This document shows, piece by piece, positions 8,367-16,300 of a DNA stretch of 64,000 nucleotides. The position numbers were made by a program, and so were the translations under genes. Each line of letters begins with the position of its first letter. Position 1 is the first letter of the stretch. The notes under the pieces are model-generated. The model was not told where the DNA came from. It saw nothing but the letters and a program-made list of their open reading frames with translations, and ran no database searches. This stretch comes from Brevibacillus sp. SYP-B805 (lineage in GTDB: Bacteria; Bacillota; Bacilli; Brevibacillales; Brevibacillaceae): positions 310,001 to 374,000 of the forward strand of contig NZ_JAALGD010000001.1 of the NCBI RefSeq assembly GCF_011059135.1, in the 5' to 3' direction.

Positions 8367-8519
8367 TTGGAAGTAGCGTCGACGGCCAAGCACGGCCAGA
8401 CGAACCAGGAGATGATCAACGCCCTCAAAAAGAGATACCGGGTCTATGACAGCGATATTGAGCTGATCGAGGGATATGCCAGCCAATGCAAGCGGTTCCG
8501 CGTCACCTTGCGCGAATAG
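8367..8519 (+). CDS. Small hypothetical protein (50 aa)
   Basis: TTG at 8367 lies 6 bases after a strong AAAGGAGGG; an in-frame ATG at 8346 is also possible but would place the ribosome site inside the gene. The product is soluble and charged, with a helical middle (MINALKKRYRVYDSD) and one Cys. Family unknown. It stands alone between the MFS gene and the diguanylate cyclase promoter. Confidence 0.5.
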   Translation: MEVASTAKHGQTNQEMINALKKRYRVYDSDIELIEGYASQCKRFRVTLRE

Positions 8520-8543
8520 CATGTCCATTCAAAATCATTTTAC

Positions 8544-8572
8544 TTGAAGAGCGTCTTTTCGGTATGTACAAT
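8544..8572 (+). promoter_or_regulatory. SigA-type promoter upstream of the diguanylate cyclase
   Basis: TTGAAG (8544-8549), 17 bases, TACAAT (8567-8572). It would give a leader of about 130 bases before the start at 8709. Confidence 0.6.
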
Positions 8573-8708
8573 GTCCTTATAGGTAACTTACAAATGTTGT
8601 AAACCACACCAAAAGTGAGAAATATTACAAGGAAAGTCTCTGCGGCTGCGATATGGACAAGGAATCATCGAGCGTTTGGGTGGCTGGAAATACCGGAGGG
8701 GAAAACGA

Positions 8709-9353
8709 TTGGGATACCGGTGGATCGGGTTGGGTACTTCGATGTTGCTATCCATTTTGTGGCTGAAGCTGTTCGATGCAGCGTTCACATTGGATGCCCT
8801 GCACAAGACGATTTTCATGTTCTGCCTGCAATCGGCGGCAGGATATTGGGTGGGTGAACGCATGGACAAGCTGCGGTCGCTCGCTTTCCTCGACTCGCTG
8901 ACGGGCGTGTTGGTGAACCGCCGTTTTTGTGAAAAATTGGAAAAAGAGATTGAACGGGCGCGGCGCAACCGCTACGAGGTGACCCTGATGTTTATTGATC
9001 TGGACAATTTTAAAAAATACAACGATCAGCATGGTCACCTTGCAGGCGATCGGGTGCTGTGTCAGTTTGCCCTTCTGCTGCAGAGAGCGGTGCGCGCGCA
9101 TGATATCGTGGGCCGTTGGGGAGGGGAAGAGTTCGTTGTGCTGCTCCCCCACACCGGCACGGCGCAGGGCATGGCGGTTGGGGAGCGGATCCAGACAGAG
9201 GTTCGGCGGGAATTGAAAGGCGTGACGGTCAGCATCGGATTGGCAACCTTCCCGTATCATGCCGGTTCGGCGCTCGACTTGACAGCGAGGGCAGATGCGC
9301 TGATGTATGAAGCAAAAAAGAAACGGGATTGCATGCTGACCGCGATGCATTAA
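8709..9353 (+). CDS. Membrane-bound diguanylate cyclase (GGDEF domain)
   Basis: A 214-residue protein that makes cyclic di-GMP. Two hydrophobic segments near residues 5-20 and 33-50 anchor it; a short linker leads to a GGDEF domain from about residue 60 (DSLTGVLVNRR). The active-site motif is GGEEF, an active variant. RAHD, placed at the usual spacing before GGEEF, is the RxxD product-inhibition site. TTG 8709 is chosen because GGAGGGG lies 7 bases upstream; the open frame extends 11 codons further. There is no sensory domain beyond the membrane part. Confidence 0.9.
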   Translation: MGYRWIGLGTSMLLSILWLKLFDAAFTLDALHKTIFMFCLQSAAGYWVGERMDKLRSLAFLDSLTGVLVNRRFCEKLEKEIERARRNRYEVTLMFIDLDNFKKYNDQHGHLAGDRVLCQFALLLQRAVRAHDIVGRWGGEEFVVLLPHTGTAQGMAVGERIQTEVRRELKGVTVSIGLATFPYHAGSALDLTARADALMYEAKKKRDCMLTAMH

Positions 9354-9376
9354 GAAAAACGTTCGGGAAAACGATC

Positions 9377-9415
9377 ACACTCGTATCCCCTGACAGGGGA
9401 GGCGAGTGTTTTTTA
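9377..9415 (+). terminator. Rho-independent terminator of the diguanylate cyclase gene
   Basis: ACACTCG (9377) and CGAGTGT (9403) form the outer stem, CCCCTGACAGGGG the inner hairpin, followed by TTTTTT. Confidence 0.85.
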
Positions 9416-9422
9416 TATGATC

Positions 9423-9461
9423 TTTACAAAAACTTAATAATTTCTTTACCAAAAAAACATA
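9423..9461 (+). promoter_or_regulatory. Direct repeats at 11-base spacing, candidate PhoP boxes
   Basis: TTTACA (9423), TTAATA (9434), TTTACC (9445) and the weak AACATA (9456) recur every 11 bases. Bacillus PhoP boxes are TTAACA-like hexamers at this spacing. They lie directly upstream of the promoter of the phosphate transport operon. Assignment is by pattern only. Confidence 0.5.
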
Positions 9462-9481
9462 CAATAACCCTGCCACTTAAA

Positions 9482-9510
9482 TTTACCTTTACAAAGATGT
9501 TCGGTATAAT
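9482..9510 (+). promoter_or_regulatory. SigA-type promoter of DUF47-pit
   Basis: TTTACC (9482-9487), 17 bases, TATAAT (9505-9510), 38 bases before the first start codon. Confidence 0.65.
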
Positions 9511-9548
9511 CGGTGAGGCGCATAATTCCTGAAGGAGTGACCTGACAG

Positions 9549-10166
9549 ATGTTTAAGTCCAAAAAGAACATCTTCTTTGATCTGTTTGAACAGCAAGTGG
9601 CGATCGTCCACAAGGGGTCTCATCTTTTTTTTGAAATGATCGGCAATTATCAGGATTTGGAATCCAAAGTGGCGGAGATCAAAGCGGTGGAAAAAGAAGG
9701 AGACGAAATCGTTCGCCGCATCATGAACGAATTGAACTCCACCTTCATCACCCCGCTCGAGCGGGAGGACATCCATGCGCTTGCCCATACCCTGGATTCG
9801 GTGATCGATTATATCGACGGTGTGGCTGACCGCATGTTCTTGTATCAAGTCAAGCAACCCGATCCGCGCGTGCTCGCGCAGGCCAACATCATCATGAAAT
9901 GCACGGCCAAATTGACTGAGCTGATCCGCACCCTGCGCAAGCTGGATCACAAGGTTGTCGCCGAAATCGCCCGCGATATCAAGGAGCTGGAGCGGGAATC
10001 GGATGCCAACTACCGGAAGATGGTGTCGGATTTGTTGAATGCGCCGGACGCCAATCCGATTGAGGCCATCAAATTGAAGGAACTCTATGACAAACTGGAA
10101 GACTGTGCGGACTTTGCGGAGGACGTATCCAATCTGGTGGAAGGGATTGTGCTGAAAAATGCTTAA
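9549..10166 (+). CDS. DUF47/PhoU-like Pit accessory protein (YkaA-like)
   Basis: A 205-residue all-helical protein of the DUF47 (PhoU-like) family, with EKEGDEIVRRI and a second-half repeat ELERESDANYRK, the acidic helix motifs of this fold. Its last 8 bases overlap the start of pit, so the two are coupled. Proteins of this type are thought to regulate the adjacent low-affinity phosphate transporter at the inner face of the membrane. ATG start with GAAGGAGTGA upstream. Confidence 0.88.
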   Translation: MFKSKKNIFFDLFEQQVAIVHKGSHLFFEMIGNYQDLESKVAEIKAVEKEGDEIVRRIMNELNSTFITPLEREDIHALAHTLDSVIDYIDGVADRMFLYQVKQPDPRVLAQANIIMKCTAKLTELIRTLRKLDHKVVAEIARDIKELERESDANYRKMVSDLLNAPDANPIEAIKLKELYDKLEDCADFAEDVSNLVEGIVLKNA

Positions 10167-11178
10167 TGTTTCGCCGGATTTGATCGTCCTGATCCTCGTG
10201 GTCATCATGGCTCTCAGCTTTGACTTCATCAACGGTTTCCACGATACGGCCAATGCCATCGCCACATCCGTCTCGACCCGGGCGCTGAGCCCCCGTACGG
10301 CGGTGCTGATGGCAGCCTTTTTCAACCTGATCGGCGCCCTTACCTATACGGGCGTGGCGAAAACCATCGGAGGCAAAATCGCCGATCCGTTCCAGCTGCA
10401 GAATGGGTTGATCATTGTGTTGGCAGCGCTGACATCCGCGATTTTGTGGAACATCATTACCTGGTGGTTCGGGATTCCAAGTTCTTCGTCCCATGCCCTG
10501 ATCGGCGGGGTGAGTGGGGCGGTTGTCGGGGCGGCTGGCTTCGGCGCGATTAATCTGGAAGGGTTTGTCAGCATCGTGCAGGCGCTGATCATCTCTCCGC
10601 TCGTTGCATTCGGCGTTGGCTTCATCGTGATCAAGGTGATTTCCGCGCTTGTGGCCAATTTCAGCTATCACCGGACCAACCGGACATTCCGCGGCATGCA
10701 GGTGCTGGCGGCTGCCTGGCAATCGTTCAGCCACGGGGCCAATGACGCGCAGAAAACCATGGGGATCATCTCCTTTGCGCTGATCTCCGGCGGCTTTATG
10801 CATTCCACGACAGGCGAGATCACCATCCCGCTGTGGGTAAAGCTCTCCGCCGCACTGGCGATGGCGCTCGGCACGGCTGTCGGGGGATGGCGCATTATTG
10901 CGACGATGGGACGCAAAATCATGAAGATCAAGCCGCTGAGCGGATTCTCGGCTGACCTCTCCTCCGCGCTGATTATCACCCTGTTTACGATGTTCAAGCT
11001 GCCGGTCAGCACGACCCATGTGATTACCTCATCCATTCTGGGTGTCGGGGCTTCCCAGAAGTTCTCGGCGGTAAAATGGGGAGTGGCCGGCCGCATTGTC
11101 GTCACCTGGATCATTACCCTGCCTGCCACGGCATTGTTGGCGGCGGCATGCTATGTGGTGTTTGATGTGATCTTGTAG
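10159..11178 (+). CDS. pit: PiT-family inorganic phosphate transporter
   Basis: A 339-residue membrane protein with the two signature repeats of PiT carriers: GFHDTANAIATSVSTRAL near the N-terminus and SHGANDAQKTMGI in the second half. PiT proteins move phosphate, usually as a metal-phosphate complex, with protons. It overlaps the DUF47 gene by 8 bases and shares its promoter, where PhoP-like repeats suggest phosphate control. Confidence 0.95.
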   Translation: MLNVSPDLIVLILVVIMALSFDFINGFHDTANAIATSVSTRALSPRTAVLMAAFFNLIGALTYTGVAKTIGGKIADPFQLQNGLIIVLAALTSAILWNIITWWFGIPSSSSHALIGGVSGAVVGAAGFGAINLEGFVSIVQALIISPLVAFGVGFIVIKVISALVANFSYHRTNRTFRGMQVLAAAWQSFSHGANDAQKTMGIISFALISGGFMHSTTGEITIPLWVKLSAALAMALGTAVGGWRIIATMGRKIMKIKPLSGFSADLSSALIITLFTMFKLPVSTTHVITSSILGVGASQKFSAVKWGVAGRIVVTWIITLPATALLAAACYVVFDVIL

Positions 11179-11235
11179 TGGGCAGGCTGTTTCCGGCTTG
11201 CCGGTGATAGGGTTCGGACCTGTGGGAGGGTTGAG

Positions 11236-11320
11236 ACCCCCGCTGACTCGAGCAAGGGCCCTACTCGGCGCAGCGATCGCGATCGCCGAGTGGGTGGCGT
11301 TCGCTGATGTCGGCGGGGGT
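11236..11320. repeat. Nested palindrome downstream of pit
   Basis: Outer arms ACCCCCGCTGAC and GTCGGCGGGGGT enclose inner arms CTCGGC (11264) and GCCGAG (11285) around GCGATCGCGATC. It lies between the convergent pit and the 77-residue minus-strand gene, so it may terminate both. The inner part shares words and spacing with the palindrome at 48334-48388. Confidence 0.55.
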
Positions 11321-11554
11321 TTAAATCGTTCCCGTCAAGCGCTGCCACAAGGTGGGCTTCGGTTGGATGCGAATCGAACGGACAGCCGCCATCGGGATAA
11401 AGAGACGGGCGCCGCCGTCCTGTTCCAGGATGACGCCGGACGGTCCGCAATCGAAGAGCTTCCCTTCCTCCGTCGCGTGCAGACCGGCTGAGGACGGCAC
11501 CAGAAACACCTCTACCTCCCGTTCGAGATAATCCGCTAACAGCTCATGCTCCAT
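11321..11554 (-). CDS. Small Sm-like hypothetical protein (77 aa)
   Basis: A 77-residue protein starting at ATG behind GGGAGGTGATTGC. Predicted beta strands with the pattern GVILEQDGG-ARLFIPMAAVRSI look like an Sm/LSm-type barrel, in which one strand pair ends in a conserved Ile-Pro near a short helix. This is a shape argument only; I cannot name the family. It lies downstream of lgt on the same strand beyond a terminator, so it probably has its own promoter. Confidence 0.55.
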   Translation of the reverse strand: MEHELLADYLEREVEVFLVPSSAGLHATEEGKLFDCGPSGVILEQDGGARLFIPMAAVRSIRIQPKPTLWQRLTGTI

Positions 11555-11630
11555 GCAATCACCTCCCGGACCGGCATGTTATTATCCAGCATCGCCAGAA
11601 TTTCAATCTTTCAATCTTTCCAAATAGCGA

Positions 11631-11665
11631 AGCCCCTTCTGCGCGGAAGCAGAAGGGGCTTTTTC
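11631..11665. terminator. Terminator after lgt
   Basis: AGCCCCTTCTGC (11631-11642) pairs perfectly with GCAGAAGGGGCT (11649-11660). It lies just past the lgt stop on the minus strand; TTTTT follows on the plus strand. Confidence 0.75.
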
Positions 11666-11669
11666 CGCA

Positions 11670-12437
11670 TTAGATGTTGCGTCTGCGGGCGGTGATGATC
11701 ATCAGGATGACCCCCGCTGCAGCAAGGGTGAGGCTCACCAGCTGGGCGACGCGAATGCTGCCCAGGTAGAGGCTGTCCGTCCGCAGTCCTTCAATGAAGA
11801 ATCGGCCGATGGAGTACAGGATCATGTAGCTGAACAGGACTTGTCCGTCAAACTTCTTGAAGCGGTACAGCATCGTCAGCAACACGATGAAGACAACCAG
11901 ATTCCACAGCGATTCATAGAGAAATGTCGGGTGATAATATTGGCCGTTGATCAGCATTTGATCCCGGATGAAGGCGGGGAAATGGGACATGAATGCCGCC
12001 GAAACAGGGCCGCCGTGCGCTTCCTGGTTGATGAAATTTCCCCAGCGGCCAATGGCCTGTCCCAGAATAACGCTGGGCATCAGCACATCGCCCATCAGCA
12101 AAAAGGGCAAGCCGTGTTTTCGGACGTACAGCGTACCGGCGAGCACGCCGCCGATCAGGCCGCCGTGGATGGCGAGACCGCCTTTCCAGACGGCAAAGAT
12201 ATCCCACAGGTTATTCTGGTAGCTTTCCCACTCGAAGATGACATAATAGGCCCGGGCGCAGACGATGGCGGAGGGGATGATCCATACCACCATGTTCAGG
12301 ATATGGTCCGGATCAATCCCCACCCGTTTGCTGTGATAGCGGGCCAGGTAGGTCCCCACAAAAAAGGCGAGTCCCATGATGATGCCGTACCAGTGCACCT
12401 GCAGCGGACCGATTGATAGCGCGATCGGATCGATCAA
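11670..12437 (-). CDS. lgt: Prolipoprotein diacylglyceryl transferase
   Basis: A 255-residue membrane enzyme that transfers diacylglycerol from phosphatidylglycerol to the lipobox Cys of prolipoproteins. HWYGIIMGLAF near the N-terminus, HGGLIGG and the signature GQAIGRWGNFINQEAHGG are all present. TTG 12437 is chosen because GAGGAGG lies 7 to 8 bases upstream and the protein then begins with IDPIALSIGPLQVHWYG, the usual Lgt start; the in-frame ATG at 12482 adds 15 unlikely residues. Confidence 0.95.
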   Translation of the reverse strand: MIDPIALSIGPLQVHWYGIIMGLAFFVGTYLARYHSKRVGIDPDHILNMVVWIIPSAIVCARAYYVIFEWESYQNNLWDIFAVWKGGLAIHGGLIGGVLAGTLYVRKHGLPFLLMGDVLMPSVILGQAIGRWGNFINQEAHGGPVSAAFMSHFPAFIRDQMLINGQYYHPTFLYESLWNLVVFIVLLTMLYRFKKFDGQVLFSYMILYSIGRFFIEGLRTDSLYLGSIRVAQLVSLTLAAAGVILMIITARRRNI

Positions 12438-12505
12438 GATCAGCTCCTCCTCTGAAGTATTTGTTTGGGGACAGTATAGCATATCTTCCGGTTACTTTCC
12501 TGTGT

Positions 12506-13438
12506 TTACCGGGATTTCGCCTTCAGAAAGGAGAGTATCGGATCAAGCGAAGCGCGATCGTCTGCGGAAAGGAGGGGACGGAACAGATCCCCCCGCTCTT
12601 GCAGCCTGGCCGGCAGATGATGCACGGTAAACTGGGTGGGATGGATCTGCGGCACTTCCTCCCAGGTGAGCGGCGTGGAGACGGTCGCTTCCGGTTTGGC
12701 GCGGGTGGAGTAGGGAGCCGGCAAGGTTTTGCCCCGCCAGTGCTGGAGATAATCGATGTACAGCTTGGTCCCCCTGTTTTTGATCAGGCGCTCGATGGTC
12801 AGTTCCCGGGGATATCGCGCCGTCAGGTATCGGGCAACGAATTCCCCCACCAGGCGGGTCTGCGCAAACGAATAGCGCCGCTCGATCGGGACATACACTT
12901 GCAAACCGCTTGCGCCGGACGTTTTGACGTAAGAAGGCAGTTGCAGTTCGTCCAGCAGTTCTTTCAGCCGCAGGGCCGCCTGCTGGACCGGACCGAACTC
13001 GGGCGTGGAAGGGTCAAGGTCAAAGACAAGCTCGGTGGGGATTTCATTGCCCGCTTCGTGAAAGGAGACATGCCATTCCAGCGCCGCTTGATTGGCCAGC
13101 CAGACCAGTGTCGGCAGATCATTCAGCAGGGGATAGCGGGTGGATTCCCATGTATGGGTAGGGATCCATTCCGGCGCATATGCCGGCAAATTTTTTTGGT
13201 AAAAGGATTTGTCATGGATGCCGTGGGGATAGCGAATCACGGTCAGCAGCCGGTTGCGGGTATAGGGAAGAAGAACCGGCGCCACCGTCATCAGGTATTG
13301 AATGTAAGCCAGCTTGGTCACACCCGCTTCCGGCCACAGCGGTTTGTCCGGATTGCTGATCGACAGCTGTTTGTCCTCCACGGTAAGCGTGTACTCGTGT
13401 ACAGCCGTTCCCAAAGCGTTCACCCTCTTTTCCGGCAT
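12506..13438 (-). CDS. LigD-type primase-polymerase domain protein (stand-alone NHEJ polymerase)
   Basis: A 310-residue archaeo-eukaryotic primase-fold polymerase as found in LigD. Family motifs seen: SNPDKPLWPEAGVTK, RYPHGI, FYQKN, the metal-binding ELVFDLDPS (catalytic DxD), and SGASGLQVYVPI. It fills ends during non-homologous end joining. In many bacteria it is fused to the ligase; here the ligase is a separate gene 1.1 kb away and Ku lies 3.6 kb away. ATG 13438 is used; TTG 13414, behind AGAGGGTGA, is an alternative start. Confidence 0.9.
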   Translation of the reverse strand: MPEKRVNALGTAVHEYTLTVEDKQLSISNPDKPLWPEAGVTKLAYIQYLMTVAPVLLPYTRNRLLTVIRYPHGIHDKSFYQKNLPAYAPEWIPTHTWESTRYPLLNDLPTLVWLANQAALEWHVSFHEAGNEIPTELVFDLDPSTPEFGPVQQAALRLKELLDELQLPSYVKTSGASGLQVYVPIERRYSFAQTRLVGEFVARYLTARYPRELTIERLIKNRGTKLYIDYLQHWRGKTLPAPYSTRAKPEATVSTPLTWEEVPQIHPTQFTVHHLPARLQERGDLFRPLLSADDRASLDPILSFLKAKSR

Positions 13439-13506
13439 GTCGTTCTTCCGGTATCCTTACTATGCCCAAGGGAAGCGCCGACTTATCGTCTCATACCTAT
13501 AGTAAC

Positions 13507-13536
13507 TAGACAAAAGTAAGTTGCGGGTTGTATAAT
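13507..13536 (+). promoter_or_regulatory. SigA-type promoter of the pirin gene
   Basis: TAGACA (13507-13512), 18 bases, TATAAT (13531-13536), 45 bases upstream of the start. Confidence 0.6.
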
Positions 13537-13580
13537 GCTTGCGAAAGGCAAGCGCGATATCGAAAGCGGGGAGATCCGGC

Positions 13581-14429
13581 ATGAGCAAGGCAGCGAAACA
13601 GCAGCGCGGCATTCGCCGTGTGTGGAACGTTTCCCACAGAACCGGGGAGGGAACGCACCTCCGCATGGGCTTCGTTCTGGAACCGGGGCATTGGGAAGAG
13701 TTTGATCCGTTTCTGGCCATGATGGAAGACTGGTTTCAAAAGGGCACATTCGATTTCCACCCTCATCGCGGCCTGGAGACCGTCACCTATGTGATTGAAG
13801 GCAGGCTGGAACATCAGGACAATCACGGGGGAAAAGGACTCCTGCAGCCGGGGGATGTGCAGTGGATGACGGCGGGCCGCGGCATCATACACGCCGAGGA
13901 GCCGCTGGAAGGAGAGACCGTGCACAGCTTGCAGCTTTGGCTCAACCTTCCCCGTTCCAAGAAAATGACCGAGCCCCGCTATCAGGATCTGCACGCGGCA
14001 GACGTGCCGGTGCGCCGTGAACCGGGAGCCCTGATCAAGGTTTTTTCCGGTTCGTCTGCGGGGATCACCGCCAAGACGCTGAATCATGTGCCGGTCACCA
14101 TGGTGGAGATCCAATTGGAACCGGGGACTTCCGTTGTTCAGGATCTGCCGGGCAGCTATAACGGGTTTTGCTATGTGCTGGAGGGGAGCGGCTATTTTGG
14201 CGCAGAGGAAACGCCCGGACAGAAGCAGCAGGTGCTGTGGCTCGGGCCGGCGGACGGCTCCCCGGAAAGTGAAGTCACGATAAGGGCGGATCAGGCGCTG
14301 CGTGTCCTGCTGTACGCGGGAGAGCCTGTGCGCGAACCGGTAGTGGCACGCGGCCCGTTCGTGATGAATACGGAAGACGAGATACGGCAGGCTTATGCCG
14401 ACTACTTTGCAGGGAAATTCAACCCTTGA
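13581..14429 (+). CDS. Pirin family protein
   Basis: A 282-residue bicupin. The N-terminal cupin carries the metal ligands in FHPHRGLETVTYV, HQDNHG and the later GIIHAEEP, as in pirins with quercetinase or redox-linked activity; WMTAGRGIIHAE is a pirin signature. The C-terminal cupin lacks these residues. ATG 13581 follows GGGGAGATCC; the frame is open 14 codons upstream. It lies between the split NHEJ polymerase and ligase genes on the opposite strand, with no evident functional link. Confidence 0.88.
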   Translation: MSKAAKQQRGIRRVWNVSHRTGEGTHLRMGFVLEPGHWEEFDPFLAMMEDWFQKGTFDFHPHRGLETVTYVIEGRLEHQDNHGGKGLLQPGDVQWMTAGRGIIHAEEPLEGETVHSLQLWLNLPRSKKMTEPRYQDLHAADVPVRREPGALIKVFSGSSAGITAKTLNHVPVTMVEIQLEPGTSVVQDLPGSYNGFCYVLEGSGYFGAEETPGQKQQVLWLGPADGSPESEVTIRADQALRVLLYAGEPVREPVVARGPFVMNTEDEIRQAYADYFAGKFNP

Positions 14430-14448
14430 GCATGCTCTTTGTTTTTGC

Positions 14449-14484
14449 GCGGACCCGGGTAGATCGCCGGGCCGCTGTTTTTTT
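14449..14484 (+). terminator. Terminator after the pirin gene
   Basis: GCGGACCCGGG and CCGGGCCGC form an imperfect stem followed by seven or more T. It lies in the gap between convergent gene ends. Confidence 0.7.
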
Positions 14485-14514
14485 GGTTCAAACAAGCGCC
14501 CCACCGCTCAACTT

Positions 14515-15453
14515 TCATGGCTGCATCGTGCATTCCTCGGGAGGCACGTCGACGAACGCCTGGATGCTAGGCTGGCGCAGGGTATGTCCCTCGGTCCATT
14601 CGGCGAACTTGATTTTCACCGTATGCGTCGGCTTTACCCAGAAGGCATCGCGATGCCGGGCGGGCAGCTGAACGAACGGGCATGCTGTGGTTACGAGCGG
14701 ATGCAATTTCTCTGTCAATTCCCGCCATTCCGCCGTCGTCAATCTGCCGGTTCCGGCGTGGCCGATATACCACAGCTTCCCTGCCTGGTCATACAGCCCG
14801 AGCAAGATGGCATTGACGATGCCTCCGCTTAGTGTGAAACCGCCGATGACCGCGATGAGGTCCCGGTAATTTTTGCACTTTTGCCACCGTCTGTCTTTTC
14901 CGTTGATGATGTACCTGCTGGTCAGGTCTTTCATGACGATTCCTTCCATGCCATGCTGTTTGATGACTTCGAACAGCGCCCGGCCGTCCGGATGGGAAGA
15001 AACCAGTTGCACGCGCTCGTTGGGCGTGATGATGCGGGAAAGCGCGTCAATCCGATCGGCGAGAGGCTGATTGTTCAGCCACAGGCCGTCCTGGTAGATG
15101 CAGTCGAAAATCATGTACGTCACTGGCACCTCATTCCGGATGTGCGCCACTTTCTCCATTCTCCGGAGCCCGTCTCTGCGCATCACCTCATGAAAGGAAG
15201 GTTTTCCGTCCTCGCCAAGGGCGATGATCTCGCCGTCCAATATGACGGATCCGGCATGGCAGTAGGAATGAAGATCGGTGATTTCAGGGTAGTGATGCGT
15301 CCGTTCGTTGCCTTTCCGATTATACAGCCGGACTTCCTTGCCGTCGTAATAGGTTAACACCCGCACCCCATCCCATTTCACTTGGGCGATCCATTCGCGC
15401 CCGGACGGAATCAGTTCGGTGCTTACCGGCTCCATGGGAATGATCGGTTTCAT
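14515..15453 (-). CDS. ATP-dependent DNA ligase (stand-alone LigD-type ligase)
   Basis: A 312-residue ATP-dependent DNA ligase. Motif I is KWDGVR, whose Lys takes the AMP; motif III is in VTYMIFDC, IV in MEGIVMKD, and the OB-fold domain follows with GLYDQAGKLWYIGHAGTG and a motif V/VI-like TVKIKFAEWTEG. ATG 15453 is chosen because GGAGG lies 6 bases upstream; an in-frame ATG at 15507 lacks one. It should seal breaks together with Ku and the separate polymerase encoded nearby. Confidence 0.92.
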   Translation of the reverse strand: MKPIIPMEPVSTELIPSGREWIAQVKWDGVRVLTYYDGKEVRLYNRKGNERTHHYPEITDLHSYCHAGSVILDGEIIALGEDGKPSFHEVMRRDGLRRMEKVAHIRNEVPVTYMIFDCIYQDGLWLNNQPLADRIDALSRIITPNERVQLVSSHPDGRALFEVIKQHGMEGIVMKDLTSRYIINGKDRRWQKCKNYRDLIAVIGGFTLSGGIVNAILLGLYDQAGKLWYIGHAGTGRLTTAEWRELTEKLHPLVTTACPFVQLPARHRDAFWVKPTHTVKIKFAEWTEGHTLRQPSIQAFVDVPPEECTMQP

Positions 15454-15566
15454 GGGCGACCTCCGCAGCAGAAATGGCGTCTCTTCTGGGTTATTATCGA
15501 CATTCATAGACGGGGAAATTCTGCAGATAGTAAGGAGAGCGAATGGCTGGGAGGAGGGAAAGGGTT

Positions 15567-16256
15567 ATGAAGCGTCTCGGCTTGGCATGCCTGCTGCTGC
15601 TGGCAAGCGTCTGCGGACTTCCTCGCGCATCCGCAAGCGGGAGCATCTGGATGCCCATTCACGTGCTGATCGATGCCGGTCACGGTGGAGTGGACGGGGG
15701 AGCCAGCTATGGCAGCCTGCTTGAAAAAGAGGTGAATCTGCAGATCGCCCGGATCCTGTACCGGCAGCTTACCGAAAAGGGATACCGGGTCATTTTGAAC
15801 CGGACGGGCGACTATGCGCTGAGCGATGAGAACAAGTGGCTGAACAGCCCATCCCGCCATCTGCGGGATTTGGCGCAGCGCAAGCATCTTGCGGCGGAAT
15901 TGCCCGTGGAGATGATGATCAGCATTCATGCGAACTGGTCGAAGAATGCTTCCAAGCACGGGCCGCTTGTGCTGTACCAGCGGAACAACCAGAGCTTCAT
16001 GCTGGCCGATCTGATCCAGCATGCCTTGAATCAGCTGTATCACACCTCGGCAGAGCCGAGAGCTGCCGGGAGCTATTATTTGCTGAAGCACTCCCTGTGC
16101 CCGACGATCATTGTGGAAGTGGGGTTTTTGAGCAACCGGGAAGACCGCGAGCGCATGACGGATCCGAACGGGCAGGAAAAGATCGCACAGGCGATTGCAA
16201 CGGCCGTCCACGAATATCTCCTGTTGGTCGGAGAGATGCAGGAGATGTCCGAGTGA
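15567..16256 (+). CDS. cwlD: N-acetylmuramoyl-L-alanine amidase (Amidase_3, CwlD-like)
   Basis: A 229-residue exported zinc amidase. An N-terminal signal peptide (MKRLGLACLLLLASVCGL, likely cut after ASA) precedes an Amidase_3 domain with zinc ligands in DAGHGG, LLEKEVN and SIHAN and the catalytic Glu in IIVEVGFLSN. Size and lack of a wall-binding domain fit CwlD, which starts muramic-lactam formation in the spore cortex. The start follows GGGAGGAGGG. Naming as CwlD rather than another small amidase is inferred from size and from the neighbouring spore gene. Confidence 0.8.
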   Translation: MKRLGLACLLLLASVCGLPRASASGSIWMPIHVLIDAGHGGVDGGASYGSLLEKEVNLQIARILYRQLTEKGYRVILNRTGDYALSDENKWLNSPSRHLRDLAQRKHLAAELPVEMMISIHANWSKNASKHGPLVLYQRNNQSFMLADLIQHALNQLYHTSAEPRAAGSYYLLKHSLCPTIIVEVGFLSNREDRERMTDPNGQEKIAQAIATAVHEYLLLVGEMQEMSE

Positions 16257-16260
16257 CTGA

Positions 16261-16300
16261 CGAAATAAGAGGGGCCGCAAGCACGGCTCCTCTTATTTCG
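16261..16300. terminator. Bidirectional terminator between amidase and SleB-type genes
   Basis: CGAAATAAGAGG (16261-16272) pairs with CCTCTTATTTCG (16289-16300). The stem lies between convergent gene ends and includes the last bases of the SleB-type gene. Confidence 0.8.
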
